Source: UBA1858 sp045105615 | GTDB lineage: Bacteria > Pseudomonadota > Gammaproteobacteria > UBA4575 | Direction of reading: 5' to 3' | Assembly (NCBI GenBank): GCA_045105615.1 | Contig: JBGCDS010000030.1 | Location: forward strand, 37,991 to 101,990 | DNA length: 64,000 nt | Part shown: piece after piece, positions 35,509 to 44,291 of the stretch | Layout: every line of letters begins with the position of its first letter | Numbering within the stretch: position 1 is the stretch's first letter | Position numbers and translations under genes: made by a program | The notes under the pieces: model-generated | What the model was told of the DNA's origin: nothing | What the model saw: the letters and a program-made list of their open reading frames with translations, nothing else | The model's database searches: none

Positions 35509-36006
35509 GTGGATCTGCCAAAACAAGAAAAAAAGCTATTTATGACGCGTTTAATGACCCCGGAGATGGCTAATTTCTCTGGCAAAGTCCACGGAGGCTC
35601 AATATTGAAGCTTTTAGATGAGGCGGCTTTTTCTTGTGCATCGCGTTACTGTCAGACTTACGTGGTTACTGCTTCGCTTGATCAAGTCGTATTCAAGAAC
35701 CCGATTAAAGTAGGGGACTTAGTCACGTTCAAATGTCATGTGAATTACGTAGGGCGTAGCTCAATGGAAATTGGTATTAAAGTCGAAGGTGAGAAGATCT
35801 GTGAAAAGAGAAAATATCACGCTATATCCTGTTACTTCACGATGATTTCAGTGGACGAAAATGGAAGATCCCAGCAGGTGCCAAGACTCAGACTAGAGAC
35901 AGAAACAGAAGAAAAGCTTTTCCAGGCCGGTAAAATGCGCTGCCAGATGCGTAAAGAGATTCATGAAAGAAATCTACAACTACATGTTGGGCTAGATTCT
36001 GACTAA
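35509..36006 (+). CDS. Acyl-CoA thioesterase, YciA-like hotdog fold
   Basis: A 165-residue single hotdog-fold thioesterase with the active-site helix KVHGGSILKLLDEAAF near residue 27, as in YciA-type acyl-CoA hydrolases that release CoA from short- to long-chain acyl-CoA. The start is GTG 35509 with AAGGAG seven bases upstream (VDLPKQEKKLFMTRL). The C-terminal 40 residues are charged. It converges on cspA. Confidence 0.9.
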   Translation: MDLPKQEKKLFMTRLMTPEMANFSGKVHGGSILKLLDEAAFSCASRYCQTYVVTASLDQVVFKNPIKVGDLVTFKCHVNYVGRSSMEIGIKVEGEKICEKRKYHAISCYFTMISVDENGRSQQVPRLRLETETEEKLFQAGKMRCQMRKEIHERNLQLHVGLDSD

Positions 36007-36057
36007 AGCAGTAAAATTGCGATAAAGAATCAAATACCGAAGAACTCGAAAAGAGAT

Positions 36058-36086
36058 ATGAGTAGCTAGATAAGCTAGCTACTCAT
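36058..36086. terminator. 12-bp convergent terminator hairpin
   Basis: ATGAGTAGCTAG and CTAGCTACTCAT form a perfect 12-bp stem with an ATAAG loop between the converging thioesterase and cold-shock genes. There is no long T-run on either strand, so termination is likely but not certain. Confidence 0.75.
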
Positions 36087-36103
36087 AAATGACTTAATTG
36101 AGG

Positions 36104-36310
36104 CTAAACAGGAACGACATTATTAGCACATGGGCCTTTTTGACCTTCACCCACTTCAAACTCAACTGCTTGACCATCATTCAACGTTGCGTAACCGCCA
36201 CCGTTTTTGATTTCAGAGTGGTGTACGAAAAGATCTTTTCCACCATCTTCTGGAGTGATGAAGCCAAAACCTTTGTCCGCATTGAACCACTTTACTGTAC
36301 CTTTACTCAT
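36104..36310 (-). CDS. Cold shock family RNA chaperone
   Basis: A 68-residue CspA-family OB-fold protein that binds single-stranded RNA and DNA. RNP1 (KGFGFI) and RNP2 (DLFVHH) are intact and the length is the typical small size. AAAGGAACG sits upstream of the start. The leader is less than 150 bp, shorter than the cold-inducible cspA leader in E. coli, so the gene may be constitutive. Confidence 0.96.
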   Translation of the reverse strand: MSKGTVKWFNADKGFGFITPEDGGKDLFVHHSEIKNGGGYATLNDGQAVEFEVGEGQKGPCANNVVPV

Positions 36311-36463
36311 TTTCTATCGTTCCTTTATGGATTAAATTACATATTTGTCGCTACACAAAAATTGTGTAAATAAAACGACAGGCGTGAGTGTAACCGAAGG
36401 TAGGCCTATATACACATTTTAATTGGTCATTTAGGGGTAAAAATGCAGTTTTAGCGGGTATTT

Positions 36464-36727
36464 TTAGGTGGTTTCACCAATTTTTAGCAATAAAGTCGCG
36501 CCATGAATCGCATATCCGTTTTTTTCTATCTGTCTAAGCACGTCTTTTTGATCTAATGCCGGGTGCATTTTGCTGGCATCAATCTCTAATCGAGTTCTAA
36601 ACGGTGACAGCGTCAAGAGGTCTTTATCGACTGACTCGGGTAATGTTAATTCGCTAATTTTGGTGCCCTTAGGGACAGATATAAATTTATCGCCTTTAAC
36701 TGCACTGTTGTAAATATCTATTTTCAA
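36464..36727 (-). CDS. Conserved hypothetical small protein with non-ATG start
   Basis: An 87-residue soluble protein starting LKIDIYNSAVKGDKFISVP if TTG 36725-36727 is used. AAGG lies six bases upstream of that TTG. An in-frame ATG at 36766 adds 13 residues with no good ribosome site. The beginning resembles small proteobacterial proteins of the DUF6139 type (VDIYRRx, PEG-like), but I am unsure. It ends 26 nt before the csp upstream region. Function unknown. Confidence 0.5.
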   Translation of the reverse strand: MKIDIYNSAVKGDKFISVPKGTKISELTLPESVDKDLLTLSPFRTRLEIDASKMHPALDQKDVLRQIEKNGYAIHGATLLLKIGETT

Positions 36728-36780
36728 GTTAAGCCTTAATGTGAATTTGTAAAGTTGAATGCCCAAGCATATCAGTGAAA

Positions 36781-37257
36781 TTAATTGCGTGTGGCAGGTT
36801 TAACAATCATCGTATTTCCATTCACAGAAGTAATAATGCATTGTTCTCCATTAGCAATCGTGTCTACTCCTGAATGACTATCTAAACGACTATTCCAGTC
36901 AATTCCTGAGTAACGAATCGTCCCAGTACTGGAAGTAATATCGCTACTTGCGCTGACTGTTTTACTAATCATGTCACTACTGGTGTCTGCGCCTCCTCCA
37001 GAATTTTGAAAATTCTTTAAGGGTTTCCATAAAAGCAGGGTGGTTACTGCAGTAATGATGCCTAATGTAAATATTTCCATTTCCCAGCCAGAGATAAGGC
37101 CAAAACTAATCAGTACCCCCGTGACAAAGCTGGCAATTGCAAAGAATAATAGTGGGCCACCAAAGCCAAGAATAGTGAGCTCGACAATAAAGCTAATGCC
37201 GGCAACTAAATAAAAGAAATGATCATGATGATCAGCTATGTATTGCATGATGTCCAA
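36781..37257 (-). CDS. NfeD-family membrane protein
   Basis: A 158-residue short NfeD protein: two to three membrane segments in the first 85 residues, then a C-terminal OB fold (GIDWNSRLDSHSGVDTIANG, ending IVKPATRN). Short NfeD forms pair with SPFH proteins in membrane-microdomain complexes, and here it follows the SPFH gene by 2 nt. Known partners of this pair in E. coli are YbbK (QmcA) and YbbL-like genes. Confidence 0.88.
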   Translation of the reverse strand: MDIMQYIADHHDHFFYLVAGISFIVELTILGFGGPLLFFAIASFVTGVLISFGLISGWEMEIFTLGIITAVTTLLLWKPLKNFQNSGGGADTSSDMISKTVSASSDITSSTGTIRYSGIDWNSRLDSHSGVDTIANGEQCIITSVNGNTMIVKPATRN

Positions 37258-37259
37258 GA

Positions 37260-38249
37260 CTAGGCTCCTTCTGACTGACTAGGGAGTTTCAGGCTGCTAG
37301 AAACAGCAATCGCCTGGGCTACGGTATTAACAACATTATCACTAGTCTTGCCGTCACTTAGAACCACAGTACTTTCCGAAGCGATGGCACGATGCGCTGC
37401 AATAGCTTCGCGTCCTAGCTGTAATGTCATTGCTGATTCACCTGAATCCGTTTTAGCCATGTCACCCACCGTCTTTAAAGCGCTGGCATCCGCTTCAGCA
37501 ACTAAGCGTATTGCGGTAGCTTTACCCATCGCTTGCAAGATCTGTGCTTCTTTATCTGCTTCTGCCGAAAGGACCTGCTCTGCTTTAGCGGCCTCTGCAT
37601 CGAGTACGCGTGCGGCTTTTAAGCCCTCTGCTTCAGTGATCGCTGCCGTTTTAACCCCTTCAGCTGTAAGTATGACGGAGCGTTTTTCACGTTCGGCCGT
37701 CATCTGTTTTTCCATGTCCTCACGAATTGACTGAGGCGGTGCAATATCTTTAATTTCATAACGAGTTACCATTACGCCCCAGGGGTGTGTGGCTTCTGTC
37801 ATCGCATTTAATATAGTTGCGTTGATGTTATCGCGACTTTGGAAACATTCATCAAGCTCCATTGAGCCAATTGCATTACGCATGGTAGTCATGGCTAGCT
37901 GCGTGACTGCCATTTTGTAATCCGTCACATTATTAGTTGCGGCGCCGGCATCGGTCACCTTCATAAATAAAATGCCATCAATATGCAGAGAGATATTGTC
38001 TCTTGTAATCGCGGACTGAGAAGAAATATCTAAGGCCTGCTCTTTAAGATTACGGTCAGCTGCCACGCGCTGAACAAAAGGAATAATGAAGTTCAAACCA
38101 GCGGATAATGTTTTGTCGTATTTACCAAATGTATATATTACATAGCCGCGGTTTTGAGGCACAAAATGAATACCTTTTTTCAAGGTATAAATAATCACTA
38201 ATGCAATCCACAATAATGGGCTTGAAAATAAATCAGCAACAAAGTCCAT
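37260..38249 (-). CDS. SPFH-domain (stomatin/QmcA-like) membrane protein
   Basis: A 329-residue band-7 protein anchored by an N-terminal span (about 8-22, LLWIALVIIYTLKKGI). The SPFH core begins VPQNRGYVIYTFGKYDKTL and includes MRNAIGSMELDECFQSRDNI; a coiled-coil, alanine- and glutamate-rich segment (AEGVKTAAITEAEGLKAARV) spans about 190-265. This is the QmcA/paraslipin type that forms oligomers in membrane microdomains and works with the adjacent NfeD protein. Confidence 0.93.
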   Translation of the reverse strand: MDFVADLFSSPLLWIALVIIYTLKKGIHFVPQNRGYVIYTFGKYDKTLSAGLNFIIPFVQRVAADRNLKEQALDISSQSAITRDNISLHIDGILFMKVTDAGAATNNVTDYKMAVTQLAMTTMRNAIGSMELDECFQSRDNINATILNAMTEATHPWGVMVTRYEIKDIAPPQSIREDMEKQMTAEREKRSVILTAEGVKTAAITEAEGLKAARVLDAEAAKAEQVLSAEADKEAQILQAMGKATAIRLVAEADASALKTVGDMAKTDSGESAMTLQLGREAIAAHRAIASESTVVLSDGKTSDNVVNTVAQAIAVSSSLKLPSQSEGA

Positions 38250-38352
38250 AGTCTTTTCCTAATGAAATAGTCTGCTAATGATAATGTATTTTGGCAAATA
38301 CAGTGCGGGAAATTACAGTGCTTGAGGCTAGGAAAGCTAGGTTTTCGATAGG

Positions 38353-38574
38353 TTAGGGTGTTTGGCTGAGTTGGATCTGCATTTTTTCATCAGCAAACTC
38401 AATAATATCGCCAGAGATTATTTTTTTACGTTTCCTGGTTTCAATCTCATTGTTGACCAATACCTGCCCGTCAGCAATAACAGATTTGGCTTCTGCACCA
38501 CTAGAGACAATACCTTCAAACTTTAATATTTTGTAAAGCTCAACGGGTTCAGATGTTATTTCAACAATAGTCAT
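38353..38574 (-). CDS. S4-domain RNA-binding protein, YbcJ-like
   Basis: A 73-residue single S4 domain with the motif SSGAEAKSVIADGQVLVN followed by ETRKRKKIISGDIIEF, as in E. coli YbcJ, a small RNA-binding protein of unclear target. A basic RKRKK patch is the likely RNA-contact surface. It stands alone and has no signal peptide. Confidence 0.9.
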   Translation of the reverse strand: MTIVEITSEPVELYKILKFEGIVSSGAEAKSVIADGQVLVNNEIETRKRKKIISGDIIEFADEKMQIQLSQTP

Positions 38575-38929
38575 ATACGCTTTTTCTATATTTCACCAGG
38601 TAAGAGTGCTCGTGATGTAAATTCTAATTCTATCTTAAATAGTGATATCGATTGATGTCGAGATGGAAATATAATAATCACGAAACGAATATAACTATTC
38701 CGTATTTCATTATACGATGCTACTTAGTCAATGTAGTTCCATGTATTATTAATATTCCTAGACCGGATAAAAATGATTGCTGGCAGAGTGCGGTTTTTCA
38801 TTAAGCTAGATACTTGGCGACTGAATAAGGCGTATCCTGTTCTCGATTGTTTTATCGATTGGGGTTATAGGCGGCCGCGCTAGCGTGCATCCGATTGAGT
38901 GACTTGATAGAGTTTTATCTATAATAACT
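38575..38929. other. 355-bp gap with a GC-rich palindrome cluster
   Basis: I found no coding frame with support. At 38871-38885 the sequence GCGGCCGCGCTAGCG holds overlapping palindromes (GCGGCCGC at 38871-38878 and CGCTAGCG at 38878-38885) in otherwise AT-rich DNA, preceded by a direct repeat TCGATTG-TTTTA-TCGATTG (38843-38861). The role is unknown. Confidence 0.35.
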
Positions 38930-39157
38930 TTAAAAAGCTCCTAGTATGAATAACCATGAGATTGAGCCTAAAAAAATCATAAGACCAATACTTACCCAAA
39001 AACCTCGAGAATTTTCAGTTTTACTATAGGTTGTACGTTGACCAGAGGGGTCTCGTATTGTGATGCTTCCTTGTCTATTAGAATAGTAAGCATAAAGGGG
39101 TGCAACAATTGCGCAAATCCAAACCAGAAACTGTTGCATAGCACTTAGTTCTTCCAT
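38930..39157 (-). CDS. Small two-span membrane protein
   Basis: A 75-residue protein with one span near residues 6-24 (AMQQFLVWICAIVAPLYAYY) and another at about 53-72, joined by a polar loop rich in charged residues (NRQGSITIRDPSGQRTTYS). I do not recognise the family. The coding sequence is preceded by no strong ribosome site beyond GAGGATATATGG. Confidence 0.5.
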   Translation of the reverse strand: MEELSAMQQFLVWICAIVAPLYAYYSNRQGSITIRDPSGQRTTYSKTENSRGFWVSIGLMIFLGSISWLFILGAF

Positions 39158-39292
39158 ATATCCTCGTATTCAATATACGGGTGTTCCCCATGTTTTTGAA
39201 TTGCGAATTCTCGCGCATATAATTTCATTTAGGTTTTACTCTTGTGGTGGTAACGTGGTACGTAGTCCGATGGATATTGTTAGATGAATAAT

Positions 39293-40471
39293 TTACAAGA
39301 GCTTGGTTAATCCAAGAATCAATTTTTCAATGCCATTTTTTACAGTATTGCAGGTGAGCGCCCCGTAAGAAACTCTTAGATAAGAACCATTAGGTGCTGC
39401 AAATGCACTACCAGGAATTGTGGCAACACCAAATCTTTCTATGAGTTGTTTGGCAATGGCGAGGTCATGTTTGTGTGTATCTAACTTTATAAATAAATAG
39501 AATGCCCCTTCTGAGATGGCGGACCTGTTTAATAAGTCTGACGTATTTAATGCATCTAAACAGGTTTGTCGAGATTGTTTGATTTCTTTTAGATTGTTTG
39601 CAATGTAGGAATAGGGTGCTTTATGTGCGCCTAATGCTGCATATTGAGAAATAATGGTTGGTGAGATGAGTACGGTGTCTTGTACTTTTCTTAATGAAGA
39701 AAACAATGCGTTGGGAATAACCATGTAACCAACGCGCCAACCGGCAAAGCCATAGGCCTTTGATAATGAATATAAGCTGATGGTGTGGGCTTCAGAATTC
39801 GTTATTGAAGCACAGGAGAAATGTTTGTGGTCCTCGTGTAAGAAATCTTCGTAAGCTTCATCTGAGATATGATAAATGCCATGTTGAGCGCATAGCTGAT
39901 TTATGGCGGTTAATTCATCTTTTGTGTATACCGCGCCAGTTGGATTGTTGGGTGACACAGTAACAATAGCACGTGTTTTATTGGTAATGGCATTTTTAAT
40001 GCGTTCAATATCTGGGTGGTAAGTATCAAGTGTTGGCACTAATACTGGTTTAGCATTGGCTAAGCGTATTGCCATTTCATGGTTGAAGTAATAAGGCGTA
40101 AGTAGAATGATTTCATCGTCTGGATCGGAAATGGCTACCATTAATGAGCTGAATGCCATGTTTGAACCGGCTGTGACAAATACTTTGTTATCTTTATTAA
40201 TACTTATGTTGTTTCTGCTGTGTAGTTTATTCGCTAAGGTTTGGGTTAATTCAGGAATACCTTCTACTGGGCCATAAGCGTTCAACTTGGCTGATATTAA
40301 TTGTGTTTTTACTTCATCGTAGGCTTGTTGCGGTGGGCCATAGTAGGCAACGCCTTGGCCTAGTGAAATAGTACCGGGGTGTTCGCGTGCCAATTGTGTG
40401 ATGGTGGGTATGATCGGTGTTTGAACTGCATCTACACGCTGACTATGTATTTTTTTTATTGATTCGTCCAT
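39293..40471 (-). CDS. Pyridoxal-phosphate aminotransferase, class I
   Basis: A 392-residue type I fold aminotransferase. The Schiff-base lysine lies in SLYSLSKAYGFAGWRVGYMV near residue 240, with the PLP-binding VSPNNPTGAVY around 170. It resembles aspartate/aromatic-type transaminases of the kind acting on amino acids, but substrate cannot be read. It starts 14 nt after the VWA-domain NorD-like gene stop, so it could be the last gene of that operon. Confidence 0.9.
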   Translation of the reverse strand: MDESIKKIHSQRVDAVQTPIIPTITQLAREHPGTISLGQGVAYYGPPQQAYDEVKTQLISAKLNAYGPVEGIPELTQTLANKLHSRNNISINKDNKVFVTAGSNMAFSSLMVAISDPDDEIILLTPYYFNHEMAIRLANAKPVLVPTLDTYHPDIERIKNAITNKTRAIVTVSPNNPTGAVYTKDELTAINQLCAQHGIYHISDEAYEDFLHEDHKHFSCASITNSEAHTISLYSLSKAYGFAGWRVGYMVIPNALFSSLRKVQDTVLISPTIISQYAALGAHKAPYSYIANNLKEIKQSRQTCLDALNTSDLLNRSAISEGAFYLFIKLDTHKHDLAIAKQLIERFGVATIPGSAFAAPNGSYLRVSYGALTCNTVKNGIEKLILGLTKLL

Positions 40472-40485
40472 GAACTTAATAATCT

Positions 40486-42750
40486 TTACATTGTAATACG
40501 TCGATAAATATCAGACACCTTATAAGGTAGTTTGTCGACCTGATCAACAATGGTGAAATTAACAGGGCCATACATATGTTGTAGGTAGTCCATAGCTTCA
40601 TCATCAATAGTGATGCAAAAAGGATGTATGCCTAAAAATTTAGCTTCAATTAATGCGCGCCGTGTATCTTCTATGCCATAAGCACCACGGTATCCATCTT
40701 GGTCGTCGGGTCTGCCGTCGGACAGGGTGATTAGTACTTTGGTTTTTGCTTCTACGCGTGAGAGTAATTTAGATAAGTGTCGGATCGCAACTCCCATACG
40801 GGTGTAATCCTGTGGCTTGATGCTGGCAATGCGATTTTTGACGGTAGTGGAATAGTGTTCATCAAAGTCTTTGATTTTGTATAAATCACAACGGCGGTGA
40901 GTTAATCCAGAAAAGCCATAAATTGCATAGCGATCACCCAGGACTTCTAACGACTCGCATAATAGAACTAAGGCTTCACGTTCCATGTCGTTAATCCAGC
41001 CTGAAGTGGAGCCGCTCATGTCTACCATGAACATCACTGCAATATTACGATCAACTTTGCGTTGTTTAACGAATAAATTTTGGCTGACTTCTTCGCCATT
41101 GACCATATCGGCATAGGATGAAATAACAGCGTCTAAATCTATGTCTTCTCCATAGGGTTGTTTGCGTATTCTTCTGTCTTCATCGCGCAATGCTTCAAAG
41201 GTTCTGTGTAAGTGTTTTAATAAGCTGCGATGTTTGTTGAGTGTTTGCTCGACAAAGTTAGAAGGTTTTCCGACGACATCTATTTCACGAAGGTGGCACC
41301 ATTCCTTGCGGTATTTTTGTCGCGAGTGGTCCCACTCATCATATAATAAGACTTCACCATCACCTGCGCGAATATTGATGTCGTCCTGTTGTTCGTCACC
41401 ATCACCTGTTTGGTAGGCATTGCTGTCCACGGGTGATAGATAATCTTCTGGAATTTCACCTAAATCTTGTTTGATCGACTCCAATAATTCCTGAATATTA
41501 TCAGGTGGCTCAATTGACTCGCCATCCAGAGCTAGCTCAAAACGATAGCCATCGGGCGTTTCATTGTCTTCAATTTCACGAACTTCAAAACGATTGCCAT
41601 CCTGTTCATCATCAACTGGCATGTCTTGATTATTGTCGATAGATTCTTTTTGTAGTTCGTCTAAGGCAAGTTGTAGATTATCTTTATCTTGATCTATGCG
41701 CTGTTCCATTGTTTGCTTGGCAAGCGCAGGATTTAATATACCTTGATAGAGTGTGTCTTCTGGAGTGAAATCATGATCATAAAGTTCATAAACAATGCGA
41801 GCAGTGTCATGCGCTGTTGCCTGTTCAGACGATAAGGTGTTGATTGCACTTTGCCAGGGTGGTGATAGATCTTCTGCAACAAGTAAGGAATTAAATTTTC
41901 CTATTGCACGTCCGATACCAGGGAGTTCTCGTCTGATATTGGCATCTAATCTAACAGTTTCAAGTTTATGAAATAAGTTGATCGCTTTTTGTTTGTCTGC
42001 AAAATTTTCAACAAGCTGTTGTATGTCGACATGCCAAGTACCAAACCATGTCTGTGCCCACTGGTGAACAGCGATAGATTTATATAAGGCAAAGTTATCT
42101 TCGCGATTTTTGAAGGTAGAAATATTTTCTGGAAGATGAATGACTTCTGTATCAGTAAATAATTGATCACTTTGTTCTAGCTTAAGTGCTCGCCCATTGA
42201 GGCCAGTAATCACGCTTTCAACGATCCGACTAATCTCATCAAAGCTGACTGATGTTGGCGCGACCGCCATAGTGTCGACATAGTCATCGACTTTTTTCAT
42301 TGCGATAATGCAATCATCCATTCCTTGGGCGCGATAAATTTTTAATAAATGGGATATCCATGACTCCCAGTCTTCTTCATCAATGACTTTTAAGCTAGGT
42401 GGTGCAAAGTGGCAAAAATTGAATGCAAGCATGACATCAATTAAGGAGATGCTATCCACAGAGTGAATAAATCGCTCTTGATCCGCTAAGCTAGCACCAA
42501 CTAATGCCTGGGCAGGTTCGAACACACTATTAGTTGTGGATAATACCTGGTCTACAAGTAACTCTAATCTGAGTTGGAGTTCACGTTCACCCATGCCGCC
42601 AAAACTAGAGCTGTTTTGATTTTTTCCAGAACGAACTGGTGAGCGAATATAGCCGCCATCTTTTGAATAAGATTTAACTTCGTATTCAGGCTGCTCATCA
42701 TTAGCAGTTTTATTAGGCTTATTTTTTTTCTGCCAGAATTTAAAGTTCAT
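40486..42750 (-). CDS. NorD/CbbO-like protein with C-terminal VWA domain
   Basis: A 754-residue protein with a long N-terminal helical region and a C-terminal von Willebrand A domain. The MIDAS motif is FMVDMSGSTSGW (D-x-S-x-S), followed by IYGFSGLTHRRCD and TLSDGRPDDQD, as in NorD and CbbO. The acidic middle (about 365-460) is like the cargo-binding part of CbbO. NorD and CbbO proteins work with a MoxR-family AAA ATPase to activate an enzyme by remodelling, yet no MoxR ATPase is adjacent. The two upstream genes encode a DnaJ and another VWA protein. Confidence 0.87.
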   Translation of the reverse strand: MNFKFWQKKNKPNKTANDEQPEYEVKSYSKDGGYIRSPVRSGKNQNSSSFGGMGERELQLRLELLVDQVLSTTNSVFEPAQALVGASLADQERFIHSVDSISLIDVMLAFNFCHFAPPSLKVIDEEDWESWISHLLKIYRAQGMDDCIIAMKKVDDYVDTMAVAPTSVSFDEISRIVESVITGLNGRALKLEQSDQLFTDTEVIHLPENISTFKNREDNFALYKSIAVHQWAQTWFGTWHVDIQQLVENFADKQKAINLFHKLETVRLDANIRRELPGIGRAIGKFNSLLVAEDLSPPWQSAINTLSSEQATAHDTARIVYELYDHDFTPEDTLYQGILNPALAKQTMEQRIDQDKDNLQLALDELQKESIDNNQDMPVDDEQDGNRFEVREIEDNETPDGYRFELALDGESIEPPDNIQELLESIKQDLGEIPEDYLSPVDSNAYQTGDGDEQQDDINIRAGDGEVLLYDEWDHSRQKYRKEWCHLREIDVVGKPSNFVEQTLNKHRSLLKHLHRTFEALRDEDRRIRKQPYGEDIDLDAVISSYADMVNGEEVSQNLFVKQRKVDRNIAVMFMVDMSGSTSGWINDMEREALVLLCESLEVLGDRYAIYGFSGLTHRRCDLYKIKDFDEHYSTTVKNRIASIKPQDYTRMGVAIRHLSKLLSRVEAKTKVLITLSDGRPDDQDGYRGAYGIEDTRRALIEAKFLGIHPFCITIDDEAMDYLQHMYGPVNFTIVDQVDKLPYKVSDIYRRITM

Positions 42751-42754
42751 AAAC

Positions 42755-43486
42755 CTAATCAGGATTTCGATTGATTAATAAGTCTTTAGCCTGATTGATC
42801 TTAATGGCTAAATAGCTGGAGCCGCCACGATCGGGATGTAGTTTTTGCATGAGGCGCTTATGTGCAGTAATAATAGCTTTTATATCAGCGCCAGGTTCTA
42901 AGCCAAGAATAGCATAGGCTTCTTGTTCGGAAAGGTTTGTATTGTTATTTGTACTGTCGCGTGAAGCTGATGAATTGTGCTGGCCGGCGCGCCAGTCAGT
43001 ACCGTGTGTGCGATCGAAGTAATTCTCTAATAATAGTTTTGAATCTTCATCCTGATGACTGTAATGCTCGCGCAACTCTAATAGTTGATCTACGCTTAAG
43101 TCGTCTAAGTTTTGTCCAGAGTATAAGCCTGATTTAATGACGCCAGATAATTTTCCAGAATCATGATCCAATTCCATCTGCAAATATTCAGTTTCAACCT
43201 GTGACTTCTGCCCATCGCTGGCTTTGTTACCACCAAAGGTATTGGCCATTCTTTGCAGCATAGGTAAATAAGCAACTAAGCTGATAATCCTTTGAAGAGC
43301 AGGGATCAGTGCACCGACTAAGGCAAACAGTATAGGTAACTTACCAGTGGCGACCAAACCAAGCAAAATTACACCAACAATAATCATCATGTATTGCCAA
43401 CGTTTGTTCGCAGGTTGATGCTTAACCCATTTGAAAAGTAATAACGCCATTACCAACGCGGCAATGATTAATATGATTCTTGCCAT
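42755..43486 (-). CDS. Membrane-anchored DnaJ-domain protein
   Basis: A 243-residue protein with two or three hydrophobic segments in the first 90 residues, a variable middle, and a C-terminal J domain with the HPD motif in MQKLHPDRGGSSYLAI. The layout (TM segments, linker, J domain at the end) is that of DjlA/TerB-like membrane J proteins. It should recruit a DnaK-type chaperone to the membrane. It sits 4 nt before the NorD-like gene and 6 nt after the VWA gene, one operon. Confidence 0.88.
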   Translation of the reverse strand: MARIILIIAALVMALLLFKWVKHQPANKRWQYMMIIVGVILLGLVATGKLPILFALVGALIPALQRIISLVAYLPMLQRMANTFGGNKASDGQKSQVETEYLQMELDHDSGKLSGVIKSGLYSGQNLDDLSVDQLLELREHYSHQDEDSKLLLENYFDRTHGTDWRAGQHNSSASRDSTNNNTNLSEQEAYAILGLEPGADIKAIITAHKRLMQKLHPDRGGSSYLAIKINQAKDLLINRNPD

Positions 43487-43492
43487 GATGAG

Positions 43493-44206
43493 TTATTTAG
43501 GTGATTGCTTAGGAAGCTGTTTGATTATTGAGCGTGCAATAGTGCTACCCTGCAGCGACTGTTTTTGTAAGGCTTCAAAGCCGCCCACTGTAAACGCCGC
43601 GACGGCACATAACAATTCTTTCAGTTGTGTCACGCTATTGTGATCAAAGGAGCAGTAAGCGCCATTACTTAATTGGGCAATATGTTGAAATGCATTCTTG
43701 GCGACAGGGTCATGTCCCTCATGAAATACAAATACTGGGACGCCTAACATACCTAATTTGCCAGCGACCATACCAACCTGGTCGATTGATTCTTCAAAAC
43801 TATCGCTGACTAATACCACGGCTCTGATTTTCTGTTTGACACAACTTTGAATGGCATGTTCGAGAGTACGCTTAATTTGTGTATGGCCAGGTAAGCATCG
43901 TACTTGCAACATTTGATCGCGTAGCTTGTTTGCATTACTGCTCCAGTCGAATGATTTGAACTCATTATATCCACGGTAATAACATAAAGAGATTTCAAGA
44001 TTACCTATTTCTTGAGTGCTCATGAACATGTCGGCTTGTATCTGACAGGCCATATCCCAAGCATGTTCGCGACTAGCTGTTGCATCCATGGCAAATAGTA
44101 AGCGACCCGCATTCTTATTATTCTCATGCGGCACGATTTCATCAGATTTTTTGAGAAAATCTTGTACCGATAGTGAATTAGAACGGGTAAGCTGCTGTTT
44201 TGTCAT
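43493..44206 (-). CDS. VWA-domain protein
   Basis: A protein of about 237 residues with a von Willebrand A fold. LLFAMDATASREHAW carries a MIDAS-like motif (D-x-T-x-S, with T in place of the middle S), and LVSDSFEESIDQVGMVAG matches the middle of the fold. I chose ATG 44206 (MTKQQLTRSNSLS); a GTG at 44230 adds eight residues. It is the first gene of the VWA-DnaJ-NorD-like operon and overlaps the divergent DUF4139 gene only in its promoter zone. Confidence 0.78.
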   Translation of the reverse strand: MTKQQLTRSNSLSVQDFLKKSDEIVPHENNKNAGRLLFAMDATASREHAWDMACQIQADMFMSTQEIGNLEISLCYYRGYNEFKSFDWSSNANKLRDQMLQVRCLPGHTQIKRTLEHAIQSCVKQKIRAVVLVSDSFEESIDQVGMVAGKLGMLGVPVFVFHEGHDPVAKNAFQHIAQLSNGAYCSFDHNSVTQLKELLCAVAAFTVGGFEALQKQSLQGSTIARSIIKQLPKQSPK

Positions 44207-44291
44207 AACGAATGATTTTAATAGTGTCACTAAACCTTTTTTTGACGGATTGGTCTATTGGTATGTCTATTATTATAGAAGGAGCATAAGA

